A DNA stretch of 64,000 nucleotides from Aquipluma nitroreducens (GCF_009689585.1 NZ_AP018694.1:2123001-2187000), one strand, 5' to 3'. Counted from the stretch's first letter, positions 1 through 10,187 are shown. Notes: generated from the sequence alone by a model not told the origin. Translations and numbers: made by a program.

Positions 1-3000
1 GTATTTCTTCCATCAGCTCTATCCGATTCACTTTAAATTCAAGTTGCTCGCCGCCAAACCGGTTCTGAACCGAGCCCCTAACCATCAGAAAAAGGCCGGG
101 CTTACAGTATTTGCCGAACTCGACGTAATCTTTCGCAAAAAAGAACATCTTGTACGAATCGGTATAGTCGGTCAAAACCATGTAACAGAATGGCTTCCCA
201 TTTTTACTAAACGACTCTCGGGCTTCGGTCACCATTCCGGCAAAAGTCATCTCGCGCCCTTTCAGCGGCTCAATGTTGTTGTTCAGGTCTTTAAACGAAA
301 CATCTTTAGTAACCAGGGTTTTAATTTCGATTTTGTACTTATCCAGAGGGTGCGAAGTCAGGTAAACGCCCACCAAGCTTCGCTCTTTTTCGAGCAATAC
401 CAAATCAGCCCATTCAGGAACTATTGCCGGTTCAGGCTTCTGGACCGACTGATTCGACATGATTTCTCCGAAAAGCGAAAGGGTTGCATTATTGCTTTCG
501 TATTGCATCTTACTTCCGTAGCGAGTCAACTTTTCAATGAAAGACTGGTCATTCTCGTCAGGCGCAAAATATTGACTGCGGGTGTGCATTTTAAACGAGT
601 CGAATGCCCCGGCCATAGCCAACGCTTCCAGGTTTTTCTTGTTTACCGACTGTAGATTTACCCGTTCAACAAAATCGTAAATATCTTTGAATTCGCCACC
701 TTTCCGTGCTTTGATGATATCCTGAACGGCTCCCTCGCCTACTCCCTTTATTGCGGCCATCCCAAACCTTACATTACCGGCTTTGTTTACTGTGAATTTG
801 GCATAACTTTCGCTCACATCTGGTCCGAGCACATTCATATTCATGCGCTTGCACTCTTCCATCAGCTTCGTAATTTCAGTAATGTTGCTGAGGTTTCGGC
901 TCATGTTGGCAGCCATAAATTCAGCTGGATAGTGTGCTTTTAAATAGCCGGTTTGGTAAGCAACGGCAGCATAACAAACCGAGTGCGATTTATTGAATGC
1001 ATAACTGGCAAATGCTTCCCAGTCTTTCCAGATTTTATCGATCAGTTTGCCCGGATCTTTACCTCCTTCGGTGCAGCCTTCAATAAACTTTGGGTTATTC
1101 ATACAGCCGTCGTGAAACTTTACTTTCAGTTTATCCATCATGGCTATCAGCTTTTTACCCATCGCTTTACGCAACGAATCGGAGTCTCCACGGGTAAAAC
1201 CTGCCAAAGCCCTTGACTGGAGCATTACCTGTTCCTGATACACCGTAATTCCGTAGGTATCATTCAGGTAGGGTTCCATCAGGGGTGAATCGTATTCAAT
1301 TTTCTCCTGACCATGTTTCCGCTTGATAAACGAAGGAATATACTCCATTGGTCCCGGGCGATATAGTGCATTCATGGCAACCAGATCTTCGAAACGACTG
1401 GGTTTCAGGTTACGGAGGTGTTTCTTCATTCCAGGCGACTCAAACTGGAAGATGCCTGTAGTGTCACCGTTACTGAAAAGCTCTAAAGTGAGCGGATCGT
1501 TCTCCGGGAGATGATCCATATCGATTGTTATTCCTCGCGAAAGCTTAATATTTTCAATGGTTTCCTTGATGATGGATAGGGTCTTCAGTCCCAGAAAGTC
1601 CATCTTCAAAAGGCCGATGTCTTCTACAAAATGCCCGTCATACTGGGTTGTCAGGAGAAAATCGTCGTCCTTGGTAGGCATAACCGGAATATGGTCGGTC
1701 AACGGGTCGCGGCTAATCAGGATCCCGCAGGCATGAATCCCGGTCTGACGAACCGAACCTTCAAGCGTCTGCGCAAACTTCAGGGTTGTACGAATCAATT
1801 CGTTTGGGGAATTCAGTTCCTGTTTCAACTCCGGACTATCCTTAAAAGCGATGTTGAAGTTCATCTTCGGAGCATCCGGAACCAGTTTTGTTAAACGATC
1901 GGCCTCCTGAAGTGGTAATTTCAACACCCGTGCCACGTCTTTGATCGCCGATTTAGTGGCCATTGTTCCGAAAGTACAGATGTGCGCAACTTTGTCGGCA
2001 CCGTATTTATTGGTTACATAGTCAAGAACTTTTTGGCGCCCGTCATCATCAAAGTCGATATCCACGTCGGGCATTGATATACGGTCGGGATTCAGGAATC
2101 GTTCGAACAGCAAATCGTACTTCATGGGATCAATGTTGGTAATCCCAACGCAGTACGAAACCACCGATCCGGCAGCAGAACCACGGCCTGGGCCTACCAA
2201 AACGCCCAATCGGCGAGCCTCATTGATGAAATCCTGAACGATAAGGAAGTACCCGGGAAAACCCATGGTTTTAATGGTGTTCAACTCAAACGAAATACGT
2301 TCATCTACCTCGTCACTAAAAGGTTCTCCATAACGGGGTTTGGCTCCTTCCCAAGCCAGATGCGAGAGATAGTCAGATTCAAATTTTACACGAAGCACTT
2401 TATCGTATCCGCCCAACCGATCGAATGCATCTTTCCCAAATTCTTCAAGCAATTTGGCTTCGGGAAACCTGCTTCGGTAATCCTCTTCTTTCCCAAATTC
2501 TTCAGGAATAGGAAAAACCGGCATGATAGGAGCAGAATTCAGGTTGTAGGCCTCAATTTTATCGTTGATTTCCTGCGTGTTGACCAAAGCTTCCGGTACG
2601 TCGGCAAACAAAGCATTCATTTCGGCAGTGGTCTTAAACCATTCCTGCTTGGTATAGCGCATCCGTGTTGGGTCATCCAAATCTTTGCCGGTATTGAGGC
2701 AGATGAGCAAATCATGGGCATCGGCATCTTCCTGATTGATGAAATGGCTATCGTTGGTACAGATTACCTTCACCTCGTGCTTTTTGGCCAGTTCAAGAAT
2801 TTTGGCATTCACCAGCACCTGATTTTCGTAAACATTCTGTCTCATTTCGGGCAGTTCGGAAGGATGGCGCTGCAATTCGAGGTAGAAATCCTCTCCAAAA
2901 ATAGATTTGAACCATTGAATCGTATCTTCAGCCTCCTTCATATTTCCGGCCATGATGTGCTGTGGAACTTCACCTCCCAGACAAGCCGACGATACGATCA

Positions 3001-3397
3001 GACCTTCATGGTGAAGTTCCAGCAATTCCTTGTCGATACGCGGTTTGTAGTAAAATCCTTCGGTATAAGCAGCAGAAACCAACTTGAGCAGGTTACGGTA
3101 ACCCACCAGATTTTTGGCAAGCAAAATAAGGTGATATCCTGAACGGTCGACCTTCGCATCTTTTTTGTTATGCCGCGATTGTTCGGCCACATAAGTTTCG
3201 CAGCCGATAATGGGCTTGATGCCTTCTTTTTTGCACACATCGTAAAACTCTTTGGAGCCAAACATGTTGCCATGATCAGTCAGCGCAAGGGCAGTCATAC
3301 CGTCGCTTTTGGCTTTGGCAATTAGCCCGCGAACACTGGCTGCACCATCCAGAATGGAATATTGTGAGTGAACATGTAAATGTGTAAAAGGAATCAT
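1..3397 (-). CDS. dnaE: DNA polymerase III subunit alpha (3' end beyond window)
   Basis: Catalytic subunit of the replicative DNA polymerase. The minus-strand frame starts at the ATG at 3397 and stays open for 1132 codons to the window edge, so only the C-terminal end is missing. Visible parts: an N-terminal PHP domain opening with HLHVHSQYSILDG, the C-family polymerase core with the catalytic acidic motif PDVDIDFDDDGRQ (about residue 440), the palm/finger motif GPGRGSAAGSVVSYC, a helix-hairpin-helix (GVGEGAVQDIIKARKG) and the start of an OB fold near the edge. Family members in Bacteroidota run to roughly 1200-1270 residues. The gene is monocistronic as far as can be seen, with a -7 promoter element 16 bases upstream of the start. 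The identification is secure. Confidence 0.97.
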   Translation of the reverse strand, partial: MIPFTHLHVHSQYSILDGAASVRGLIAKAKSDGMTALALTDHGNMFGSKEFYDVCKKEGIKPIIGCETYVAEQSRHNKKDAKVDRSGYHLILLAKNLVGYRNLLKLVSAAYTEGFYYKPRIDKELLELHHEGLIVSSACLGGEVPQHIMAGNMKEAEDTIQWFKSIFGEDFYLELQRHPSELPEMRQNVYENQVLVNAKILELAKKHEVKVICTNDSHFINQEDADAHDLLICLNTGKDLDDPTRMRYTKQEWFKTTAEMNALFADVPEALVNTQEINDKIEAYNLNSAPIMPVFPIPEEFGKEEDYRSRFPEAKLLEEFGKDAFDRLGGYDKVLRVKFESDYLSHLAWEGAKPRYGEPFSDEVDERISFELNTIKTMGFPGYFLIVQDFINEARRLGVLVGPGRGSAAGSVVSYCVGITNIDPMKYDLLFERFLNPDRISMPDVDIDFDDDGRQKVLDYVTNKYGADKVAHICTFGTMATKSAIKDVARVLKLPLQEADRLTKLVPDAPKMNFNIAFKDSPELKQELNSPNELIRTTLKFAQTLEGSVRQTGIHACGILISRDPLTDHIPVMPTKDDDFLLTTQYDGHFVEDIGLLKMDFLGLKTLSIIKETIENIKLSRGITIDMDHLPENDPLTLELFSNGDTTGIFQFESPGMKKHLRNLKPSRFEDLVAMNALYRPGPMEYIPSFIKRKHGQEKIEYDSPLMEPYLNDTYGITVYQEQVMLQSRALAGFTRGDSDSLRKAMGKKLIAMMDKLKVKFHDGCMNNPKFIEGCTEGGKDPGKLIDKIWKDWEAFASYAFNKSHSVCYAAVAYQTGYLKAHYPAEFMAANMSRNLSNITEITKLMEECKRMNMNVLGPDVSESYAKFTVNKAGNVRFGMAAIKGVGEGAVQDIIKARKGGEFKDIYDFVERVNLQSVNKKNLEALAMAGAFDSFKMHTRSQYFAPDENDQSFIEKLTRYGSKMQYESNNATLSLFGEIMSNQSVQKPEPAIVPEWADLVLLEKERSLVGVYLTSHPLDKYKIEIKTLVTKDVSFKDLNNNIEPLKGREMTFAGMVTEARESFSKNGKPFCYMVLTDYTDSYKMFFFAKDYVEFGKYCKPGLFLMVRGSVQNRFGGEQLEFKVNRIELMEEI

Positions 3398-3412
3398 ACC
3401 AGCAAGTTAAAT

Positions 3413-3420
3413 CAAAAGTA
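3413..3420 (-). promoter_or_regulatory. Bacteroidota -7 promoter element for dnaE
   Basis: On the minus strand this reads TACTTTTG, a full match to the Bacteroidota -7 consensus TAnnTTTG. It lies 15 nt upstream of the dnaE ATG. There is no clear -33 TTTG, only TTTC-type sequence at about the right distance. Confidence 0.45.
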
Positions 3421-3793
3421 AACTATTCCTGAAACTGAAATTTCAGAAAAGTAAAGTTACCAATTTCACCTCCCGAAAGAAGGATTGTTGATAAATTGTG
3501 GGAAAGTAGGTTGTCAAGTTGATGTCAACTATTCTGAAGCGCAGAATAGGCAACTACTAAATTTATCTTTTTGACCAACCCTAAAACCGTATTAATGTCA
3601 GTTAGTTTCGACAACAAATAAAGACCCATCAAGAAGCAACAAACTGAATAGCAAAAAAGGGCGAATTCTCAATTAATTATTTTATCATAATTAGCTGAAT
3701 ATTAACATTATTGAGTTAATAAAAAAACAAAGAAAAAAAAACTAACCGATCTTTAATATTAAAATAATTCGTTTATTTACGTTAGAAAAAATA
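3421..3793. other. Divergent intergenic stretch, AT-rich, one hairpin
   Basis: About 370 bases without a credible gene, between dnaE and the small Cys-rich gene. It is strongly AT-rich from 3660 onward. The one structure seen is a perfect 8-bp hairpin, CTATTCTG (3529-3536) / CAGAATAG (3542-3549), with a 5-nt loop and no T-tract. A weak -7-like TATTTACG lies near 3774-3781 for the rightward gene. Confidence 0.4.
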
Positions 3794-3802
3794 TTGACGG
3801 AG

Positions 3803-4150
3803 ATGAGCGATAAGTTTGAAATGGTTAGATGTATGCGTGAGGGAAGGTATTGTCAGGAGCACCGCTCGGCAATAAACAAAGGTTTCAACGAATCTGATAG
3901 TTTTCTGCTGAACAAGGAGTACTCGATGTCTATTTTAACTTTAAAAGAAGCCTACTACAAAACCACTGAATTGCAGGAAACCTCATGTGCTCAATGTGCT
4001 GAACTCTTTAGGTGTACGATCACCAGATCATTAGAATCTATCTACAACGATTTACGCAGAATGACTGAAGGTTTTTTTGGGACAAAACGATACCAATCTA
4101 GTTACGAACTGGTTTGCAGCGTTTTAGCAGAAATAAAAAAAGAAAATTAA
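3803..4150 (+). CDS. Small cysteine-containing hypothetical protein
   Basis: A 115-residue soluble protein I do not recognise. An upstream TTG at 3794 would add three residues, but the ATG at 3803 has GGAG immediately before it and is preferred. Visible are RCMREGRYCQEH near the N-terminus and a CAQC...C group (SCAQCAELFRC) near the middle, so a metal or thiol function is possible but unproven. The C-terminal half is charged and predicted helical. It has no signal peptide or membrane segment. It stands alone between dnaE (divergent) and maeB (convergent). Confidence 0.6.
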   Translation: MSDKFEMVRCMREGRYCQEHRSAINKGFNESDSFLLNKEYSMSILTLKEAYYKTTELQETSCAQCAELFRCTITRSLESIYNDLRRMTEGFFGTKRYQSSYELVCSVLAEIKKEN

Positions 4151-4276
4151 TCAGGACTCCTCCTCCAAGTCGTGGAGAATCAGGCTACACTTCAGTTTTT
4201 TACTTTAGCTTTTAATAGTGTCTCTTTGCGTTTTGCCTCCTCAATTTTAGAAATTCAATAAACGTTGTCGATTCTA

Positions 4277-6547
4277 TCATTGGGCATCTACTACAGCAAT
4301 GGTTATCATGTTAACGATTTCTCGTACCGAACATTCGGTCGGCACCACATGTATCGGTTTTTTCATGCCCATCAGAATTGGGCCGATGGCTTCCGCCCCA
4401 CCAATTTCCTGTATCAGTTTATAAGCGATATTGCCTGAGGTCAGATTTGGAAAAATGATTGTATTCACATCCCGGTTTTCCAGGCTGGTAAATGGAAATT
4501 TTTGACTTCGCAGCTCTTTATTGAGTGCAAAATTCATCTGAACTTCGCCGTCTACAATTAGTTCAGGATGATTCTTGTGAAGATAATCAATCGTTTGCCT
4601 TACCCTATCCAAGGCTTTGGTATGTTCCGACGATTTAACCGAACCAAAGTTTGAGTAGGATACCATCGCGATAATAGGTTCAATATTGAACTTCCGGACT
4701 TCATCAGCAGTCAACAAGGTTGTTTCAACAAGCGTTTGAACATCGGGGTCAAGGTTAACAGAGGTATCGGCAAAGAAAAGTGGCCCTTTCTTTGTCATCA
4801 CGATATACATACTGGAAATATGGTTCAGGTTTGGCTTTGGCCCGATTAATCTCAAGGCTGGGCCCATTACATCACCATAATGGCTTGTAACCCCCGAAAT
4901 CATGGCATCGGCCATTCCAGTATCGACCATCATAATACCAAAATAATTGCGATTGAACGTTAATTCATTCGCTTCTTCAAGGGTAATTCCTTTACGTTGA
5001 CGTTTCTGCCAGATTAAACCAGCAAAGGAATTCCTGGTTCCATCGCTTTCTTTCGCATGTGGATCGATAATTGAAATGTCATTTAAATCGAACTGATTTT
5101 GGGAGATCAGTTGTTTGATTTCTTCCACATTCCCCAACAATACCGGGACGGCAATGCCATCGTGCTGTACTTCGTTGGCAGCCCGGAGAACCTTCAGGTT
5201 ATTCCCCTCGGCAAATACTATTTTCTTCGGATTTTGTTTGGCCCTGACGACAAGACCATGCAACAACTGGTTATCTAAGCCCATTCGTTGACTCAGTTCA
5301 AGTTTATACTGATCCCAGTCTTCGATTGGCTTGCGTGCCACTCCGCTGTCCATCGCTGCCTGGGCAACTGCAGGAGCAACAGTATAAATAAGTCTCGGAT
5401 CGAGCGGCTTTGGGATAATATATTCCCGGCCAAAGATCAGGTTCGTCGCATTGTACGCTTTGCTTACACTTTCAGGAACTGCTTCTTTGGCGAGCCGGGC
5501 GAGGGCATAAACAGCGGCCAGTTTCATTTCTTCATTGATACAGGTTGCCCGGACATCAAGCGCTCCCCTAAATATATAAGGAAACCCAAGCACATTGTTT
5601 ACCTGATTCGGAAAATCGGAACGCCCGGTTGCCATAATCAAATCAGTACGCACCGACATGGCTTCGTCATAAGGTATTTCAGGATCAGGGTTGGCCATGG
5701 CAAAAATGACCGGGTTTTTGGCCATCGACTTCACCATTTCTTTCGAAACTAAGTTAGCTTGCGATAAACCCAGGAATATATCGGATTCAGCTATTGCTTC
5801 CGCAAGGGTTCGAACATTCCTATGGGTAACAAATGAAGCTTTATATTTATTCAAATCATTTCGGTCAGCCCGTATTGCCCCTTTCGAATCGAGCATAATC
5901 ATGTTTTCTTTCTTTGCGCCAAGCGAAATGATTAAATTAGCACATGCAATAGCGGCCGCTCCGGCTCCGCTAATTACAATTTTGGCTTCGTCAAGCTTCT
6001 TTCCCGATAATTCAAGCGCATTGATTATTCCTGCGGAACAAATAATAGCAGTTCCATGCTGATCGTCGTGCATCAGCGGAATCTGGACTTCACGTTTGAG
6101 CCTTTCTTCCACTTCAAAGCACTCAGGAGCTTTAAAATCTTCCAGATTAATTCCGCCAAAAGTGACAGCGATATTTTTTACTGTTTCGACAATTGCATCC
6201 ACATTCTTGTTGTCAATTTCAATGTCGAAAACATCAATGTCGGCAAATATTTTAAACAGGAAGCCTTTGCCCTCCATGACCGGTTTGCCTGCACCAGCGC
6301 CTATATCGCCCAATCCGAGCACAGCTGTTCCATTCGAAATAACAGCAACCAAGTTTCCTTTTGAAGTGTATTTGTAGATATCATCAAAATTCTTTTCTAT
6401 TTCCAGACAAGGATGTGCCACTCCGGGAGAATAGGCCAATGAAAGATCTCGTTGGGTACTGTGCGGCTTGGTAGTTGCCACTTCGAGTTTTCCGGGACGT
6501 CCTTCAGCATGATACCTCAGAGCGTCTTCTTTGGTGATTTTTGCCAT
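4277..6547 (-). CDS. maeB: NADP-dependent malic enzyme with phosphotransacetylase-like C-terminus
   Basis: Oxidatively decarboxylates malate to pyruvate with NAD(P)+, linking the TCA cycle to gluconeogenesis and NADPH supply in the cytoplasm. The 756 residues have the MaeB arrangement. The malic enzyme N-terminal domain carries YSPGVAHPC and [15 protein letters not shown], then comes [15 protein letters not shown] and an NAD-binding Rossmann segment ([13 protein letters not shown], about residue 195). The C-terminal phosphotransacetylase-like domain starts around residue 430 ([20 protein letters not shown]). In this class the second domain is regulatory (acetyl-CoA sensing) rather than catalytic. 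The length matches the family (about 750-770). No operon partner: the next gene upstream is separated by a hairpin at 6669-6697. Confidence 0.95.
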   Translation of the reverse strand: MAKITKEDALRYHAEGRPGKLEVATTKPHSTQRDLSLAYSPGVAHPCLEIEKNFDDIYKYTSKGNLVAVISNGTAVLGLGDIGAGAGKPVMEGKGFLFKIFADIDVFDIEIDNKNVDAIVETVKNIAVTFGGINLEDFKAPECFEVEERLKREVQIPLMHDDQHGTAIICSAGIINALELSGKKLDEAKIVISGAGAAAIACANLIISLGAKKENMIMLDSKGAIRADRNDLNKYKASFVTHRNVRTLAEAIAESDIFLGLSQANLVSKEMVKSMAKNPVIFAMANPDPEIPYDEAMSVRTDLIMATGRSDFPNQVNNVLGFPYIFRGALDVRATCINEEMKLAAVYALARLAKEAVPESVSKAYNATNLIFGREYIIPKPLDPRLIYTVAPAVAQAAMDSGVARKPIEDWDQYKLELSQRMGLDNQLLHGLVVRAKQNPKKIVFAEGNNLKVLRAANEVQHDGIAVPVLLGNVEEIKQLISQNQFDLNDISIIDPHAKESDGTRNSFAGLIWQKRQRKGITLEEANELTFNRNYFGIMMVDTGMADAMISGVTSHYGDVMGPALRLIGPKPNLNHISSMYIVMTKKGPLFFADTSVNLDPDVQTLVETTLLTADEVRKFNIEPIIAMVSYSNFGSVKSSEHTKALDRVRQTIDYLHKNHPELIVDGEVQMNFALNKELRSQKFPFTSLENRDVNTIIFPNLTSGNIAYKLIQEIGGAEAIGPILMGMKKPIHVVPTECSVREIVNMITIAVVDAQ

Positions 6548-6668
6548 AACACTAAATTTTTGAAGTTCAATCCACTATTTAGGCCAGACGTAAAATGTAT
6601 ATTAAATATAAGAAGAAATTCTCTGATTATATTATAATGTGGTGCGTAATTTAAAGCAATGAAGATTT

Positions 6669-6697
6669 GCGATTCAGACCTTTTAGATCTGAATCGC
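6669..6697 (-). terminator. Hairpin after the flavin oxidoreductase gene
   Basis: GCGATTCAGA (6669-6678) pairs perfectly with TCTGAATCGC (6688-6697) across a 9-nt spacer. It begins 25 nt past the stop of the leftward oxidoreductase gene and separates it from maeB. There is no strong T-tract, so a factor-independent terminator is likely but not certain. Confidence 0.5.
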
Positions 6698-6721
6698 TGA
6701 TAAATGTATTATCTCAAGAAA

Positions 6722-7789
6722 TTACAATTTAGCCCTTTGATATTGCAACGGCCATGCTATGTCGTCTTCTAAAAGCCGCGCGCCGCGCAAAGCAAAATAT
6801 GGATCCCGAAGAGATGCCCTGGCGATTAAGATAAGGTCTGTCTGCCCATTAGCTAAAATCTCTTCGGCCTGATGCGCATCAGTTATCATTCCTACTGCAC
6901 CGGTTAAGATGCCTGCTTCTTTTTTTATCCGATCAGCAAAAGCCACCTGATAACCCGGACCAACTGGGATTTTTGCATGAGGTACCATTCCTCCCGACGA
7001 GCAGTCAATCAGATCAACGCCTTGTTCTTTTAAAATCTTTGAAAGTTTTACCGCCTCATCCACATTCCAACCTCCTTCAGCCCAATCAGTAGCCGATATC
7101 CGTACAAACAACGGAAGGTTTTGAGGCCACACTGTTTGTACTTCTTTCACAATTTCCAGCAAAAGTCGTATCCTGTTTTCGAAACTACCGCCGTAATTAT
7201 CCGATCGATGGTTACTTAAGGGTGAGAGGAACTGATGAATCAAATAACCATGAGCCGCATGAATTTCAATCAGCTTATAACCCGATTGATGAGCCTTTTG
7301 GGCAGCAGCTTTAAAATCAGCTATTACCTTCATGATTCCATTCGCATCCAACTCTTGTGGCGCATTATCTTCCGGATTAAAAGCAATTCCGGATGAGGAA
7401 AACGTAGTCCAGCCGCCTTCATCTTCTTTAAGCTGTTTTCCTCCTTCCGAAGGTATGGCACAACTTGCTTTTCGCCCGGCATGTGCCAATTGAATGCCCG
7501 CTACTGCACCTTGTTTGTGAATAAATGCGGTTATGCTTTGCAACTTCTCAATATGCTCGTCGTTGTACAACCCCAGATCGGCAGGCGTAATGCGACCCTC
7601 AGGTGAAACTGCTGTGGCTTCCTGAATAATTAATGCAGCGCCACCAACGGCCCGACTGCCATAATGTACCAAATGCCAATCATTTGCAAATCCATCCATC
7701 GCTGAGTACTGGCACATGGGCGAAATCACAATCCGGTTTTTAAGCGTGATGTCTTTTATTGTAAGCGGAGATAAGAGTTTTGACTTCAT
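6722..7789 (-). CDS. NADH:flavin oxidoreductase, old yellow enzyme family (YqjM/NamA-like)
   Basis: FMN-dependent ene-reductase that reduces activated C=C bonds with NAD(P)H; the physiological substrate is unknown. The 355 residues fold as a single TIM barrel. The YqjM subclass marks are present: the SPMCQYSA segment with its Cys near residue 25, QLAHAGRKAS, HAAHGYLIHQFLSP with the substrate-binding histidines (about residue 175), NHRSDNYGGSFENR, and the phosphate-binding end DLILIARASLRDP. The start is an ATG at 7789. It lies 64 bases downstream of a LacI-type regulator gene in the same orientation, which may be co-transcribed or control it; this is inference from position only. Confidence 0.9.
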   Translation of the reverse strand: MKSKLLSPLTIKDITLKNRIVISPMCQYSAMDGFANDWHLVHYGSRAVGGAALIIQEATAVSPEGRITPADLGLYNDEHIEKLQSITAFIHKQGAVAGIQLAHAGRKASCAIPSEGGKQLKEDEGGWTTFSSSGIAFNPEDNAPQELDANGIMKVIADFKAAAQKAHQSGYKLIEIHAAHGYLIHQFLSPLSNHRSDNYGGSFENRIRLLLEIVKEVQTVWPQNLPLFVRISATDWAEGGWNVDEAVKLSKILKEQGVDLIDCSSGGMVPHAKIPVGPGYQVAFADRIKKEAGILTGAVGMITDAHQAEEILANGQTDLILIARASLRDPYFALRGARLLEDDIAWPLQYQRAKL

Positions 7790-7853
7790 TGAAGTTCTTG
7801 TTTAAGATGAATACTTTTCATGCTGAAATAACAAATGCCCTCAACCAGAAGTT

Positions 7854-8873
7854 CTATTTCACCGACGATTTCCGAATTACCAACTTTGTATTCAGAATAA
7901 CTTGGGTGGCTTTTGCCTCCGGATTTTCAACGCAACGGAAGAACAATCGGGCGGCTTCCTGTCCGATCTCAAAAGTCGGGTGTGTAATTGATGTTAATGC
8001 AGGATCGACTACGGTTGAATGGAATTCGTCGGTAAAACCAACCAAGGCCACATCTTCCGGAATTCGGAATCCTTGTCGCTTGATTTCTTTCATGGCTGCA
8101 AAAGCCACTGTATCGTTTATTCCGAAAATAGCATCGGGGCGTTCGGGTAGGTTCAACAGCTGAGCCGTTGCTTTAATCGCATCTTTCGAACTTAAATTGC
8201 ATTTTACCAGTAATTCAGGGTGAAATCCAAGTCCACAACTCTTTAATCCTGAAATATATCCCTGTGTTCGCTCCTGAGAAATATTCAAATGGTCTGGACC
8301 GGCAATGTAGGCAATCCGCCGGAACCCATTTTTGTAAAAGTGCTTCGTAATTTTTTGTGCTGCATCAACATTATCAACCACCACCGATGGCACTTCGCCG
8401 GTTCGGCACACCCTATCGAAAAACACCAATGGAATATTGTTATTGATCAGGCGGTCGAAATGCTCGTAGTTTTTTGTTTCCTGACTCAGGCAAACAATCA
8501 ATCCTTCAACACGGGTTTTCATCAGGTTTTCAACGGCCTTGATTTCCTTTTGTAGGGTTTCGTTCGACGAAGCAATCAGTATGTAATAGCCTTTTTGTTC
8601 AGCAATATCTTCAATTCCGGAAATAATCGATGAATAGAAATGGGTTACCAAATCAGGAACGATGACACCAATCATGCGGGTAGCCTGTTTAAGCAAGCCC
8701 ATCGCTAGTGGATTAGGCGTATAATTCAGCTCTGCTGCCAGTTTCTGAACTTTCCGGGTCACTTCAGGCGAAATGTCGGGATGATTATTCAGCGCCCTTG
8801 AAACCGTTGAAATAGAAACTCCGATTTCGCGTGCAATATCTTTTAAAGAAACGTGACTTTTACCTCTTTGCAT
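7854..8873 (-). CDS. LacI-family transcriptional regulator
   Basis: 339-residue repressor-type regulator. The N-terminal HTH covers about residues 5-55 (VSLKDIAREIGVSISTVSRA, hinge helix NPLAMGLLK). The periplasmic-binding-protein-like sensor domain (about 60-335) starts with MIGVIVPDLVTHFYSSI and has the typical AIFGINDTVAFAAM segment. The ligand is probably a sugar or sugar phosphate but cannot be read from sequence. It is divergent from the GDP-sugar gene set, and a tandem palindromic operator lies in the shared intergenic region at 9020-9045. Its own -7 element is at 8902-8909. Confidence 0.93.
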   Translation of the reverse strand: MQRGKSHVSLKDIAREIGVSISTVSRALNNHPDISPEVTRKVQKLAAELNYTPNPLAMGLLKQATRMIGVIVPDLVTHFYSSIISGIEDIAEQKGYYILIASSNETLQKEIKAVENLMKTRVEGLIVCLSQETKNYEHFDRLINNNIPLVFFDRVCRTGEVPSVVVDNVDAAQKITKHFYKNGFRRIAYIAGPDHLNISQERTQGYISGLKSCGLGFHPELLVKCNLSSKDAIKATAQLLNLPERPDAIFGINDTVAFAAMKEIKRQGFRIPEDVALVGFTDEFHSTVVDPALTSITHPTFEIGQEAARLFFRCVENPEAKATQVILNTKLVIRKSSVK

Positions 8874-8901
8874 GATCGATAAAAAAAGCTATTCTCAATT
8901 A

Positions 8902-8909
8902 CAAAGCTA
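8902..8909 (-). promoter_or_regulatory. -7 promoter element for the LacI-type regulator gene
   Basis: The minus strand reads TAGCTTTG, a full TAnnTTTG match, 28 nt upstream of the regulator ATG. No clear -33 element was found. Confidence 0.45.
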
Positions 8910-9019
8910 GCAGAATATTCAGAAATTTAGTCGTCAGTGATCTGCGCAGTTGCCAAAATCAAGCCATCTGAAAAACGGTCTTTCAACCGTAAGAAATGTT
9001 CCTCAGCATATTTTCTAAA

Positions 9020-9045
9020 TGCAAACCTTTGCGCAAACCTTTGCA
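9020..9045. promoter_or_regulatory. Tandem LacI-type operator
   Basis: Two abutting copies of GCAAACCTTTGC (9021-9032 and 9033-9044) flanked by T and A. The whole 26-bp block is its own reverse complement except at the two central CC pairs, and the junction makes a perfect TTTGCGCAAA palindrome with a central CG step, as in many LacI-family operators. It sits between the LacI-type gene and the divergent epimerase gene, so it could control either. Confidence 0.6.
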
Positions 9046-9146
9046 TTGTTTTATTGAATTTAACTGTGTTGAGCGGTTCCTTTTTATACCGATATTTGCA
9101 TTGGATAATTCAAATCTAAATCCATTATTCATTAAATTACAACACG

Positions 9147-9178
9147 TTGACAAAGGTTAATCGCCCAACCTAAATTTT
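9147..9178 (+). promoter_or_regulatory. Possible promoter of the GDP-sugar genes
   Basis: TTG at 9147-9149, a 21-nt spacer and TAAATTTT at 9171-9178 (one mismatch to TAnnTTTG), 25 nt before the epimerase ATG. Spacing fits the -33/-7 pattern. The rest of the 330-base gap 8874-9203 holds the operator and an imperfect small hairpin (ACGGT/ACCGT, 8975-8990), with no gene. Confidence 0.35.
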
Positions 9179-9203
9179 TTATTTAACATTTAAATCATAG
9201 AAA

Positions 9204-10184
9204 ATGAAAAGAATTGTAGTAGCCGGAGCCGGTGGTTTTATCGGTGGTCACCTGACCAGGAAGTTAAAAGATATGGGAAATGATGTTCGTGCGGTTGATA
9301 AAAAACCAATGAACCAATGGTATCAGGTTCACACAGATGTAGACAACCTTGTACTTGATTTGAACAGCAAAGAAAATTGCTATACTGCATTAAACGGATA
9401 TAACGAAGTATTCAACCTGGCTGCCGACATGGGCGGAATGGGTTTCATCGAAACACACAAAGCTGAATGTATGTTGAGTGTTTTAATCAATACTCACCTG
9501 TTGATGGCCGCTAAAGATTTAGGCATCGACCGTTTCTTCTATGCTTCATCTGCTTGTGTTTATAATGGCGACAAACAACAGGAAACTGACAATCCGGGGT
9601 TGAAAGAATCTGATGCTTACCCAGCTCAGTCGGAAGACGGATACGGATGGGAAAAACTGTTCTCAGAACGCATGTGCCGTCATTTCCGCGAAGATTACGG
9701 AGTGAATACCCGTGTAGCCCGTTTCCACAACGTTTACGGACCTCACGGAACCTGGGCTGGTGGCCGCGAAAAAGCGCCTGCAGCCATGTGCCGCAAAGTA
9801 TTGGAAGCCGAATTGTACGGAAAAGATGAAATCAACATTTGGGGCGACGGCGAACAAACCCGTAGTTTCATGTACATCACCGATTGTGTTGAAGGTATCA
9901 TCAAAATCATGTACAGCGACATTATTGAACCAATGAACCTGGGAAGCAGCGAAATGGTTTCAATCAACGAATTGGTTGACATCGTTGAAAAAATCGGAAA
10001 CATTAAACTGAAAAGGACTTACGATCTGGATGCCCCTAAAGGTGTTCGTGGCCGTAACAGCGATAATACCATGATTCTTGATCTTTTGAAATGGGAACCA
10101 ACTTTACCTCTTGCAAAAGGGATGAAAGAAACTTACGACTGGATTAAAGAACAGATGATCAGCGGAAACAACAAACATAATTAA
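9204..10184 (+). CDS. GDP-mannose 3,5-epimerase-like SDR protein
   Basis: 326-residue extended short-chain dehydrogenase. The NAD-binding motif is GAGGFIGG near the N-terminus. NLAADMGGMGFIE, SSACVYN and the catalytic YGWEKLFSE (Y...K) follow the GDP-mannose 3',5'-epimerase pattern, as does FHNVYGPHGTWAGGREK further on. This enzyme class converts GDP-D-mannose to GDP-L-galactose (and gulose). The next two genes encode a sugar nucleotidyltransferase/kinase-like protein and a GDP-mannose-forming enzyme, so the set probably supplies an unusual GDP-sugar for cell-surface glycans. Subfamily assignment is by motif similarity; another GDP-hexose epimerase is possible. Confidence 0.82.
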   Translation: MKRIVVAGAGGFIGGHLTRKLKDMGNDVRAVDKKPMNQWYQVHTDVDNLVLDLNSKENCYTALNGYNEVFNLAADMGGMGFIETHKAECMLSVLINTHLLMAAKDLGIDRFFYASSACVYNGDKQQETDNPGLKESDAYPAQSEDGYGWEKLFSERMCRHFREDYGVNTRVARFHNVYGPHGTWAGGREKAPAAMCRKVLEAELYGKDEINIWGDGEQTRSFMYITDCVEGIIKIMYSDIIEPMNLGSSEMVSINELVDIVEKIGNIKLKRTYDLDAPKGVRGRNSDNTMILDLLKWEPTLPLAKGMKETYDWIKEQMISGNNKHN

Positions 10185-10187
10185 GCA

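Noticed and set aside
44-3273. Plus- and minus-strand ORFs of 60-260 codons over dnaE
   Set aside because: They lie opposite or out of frame within one continuous, well-conserved dnaE frame; their translations have no recognisable domains.
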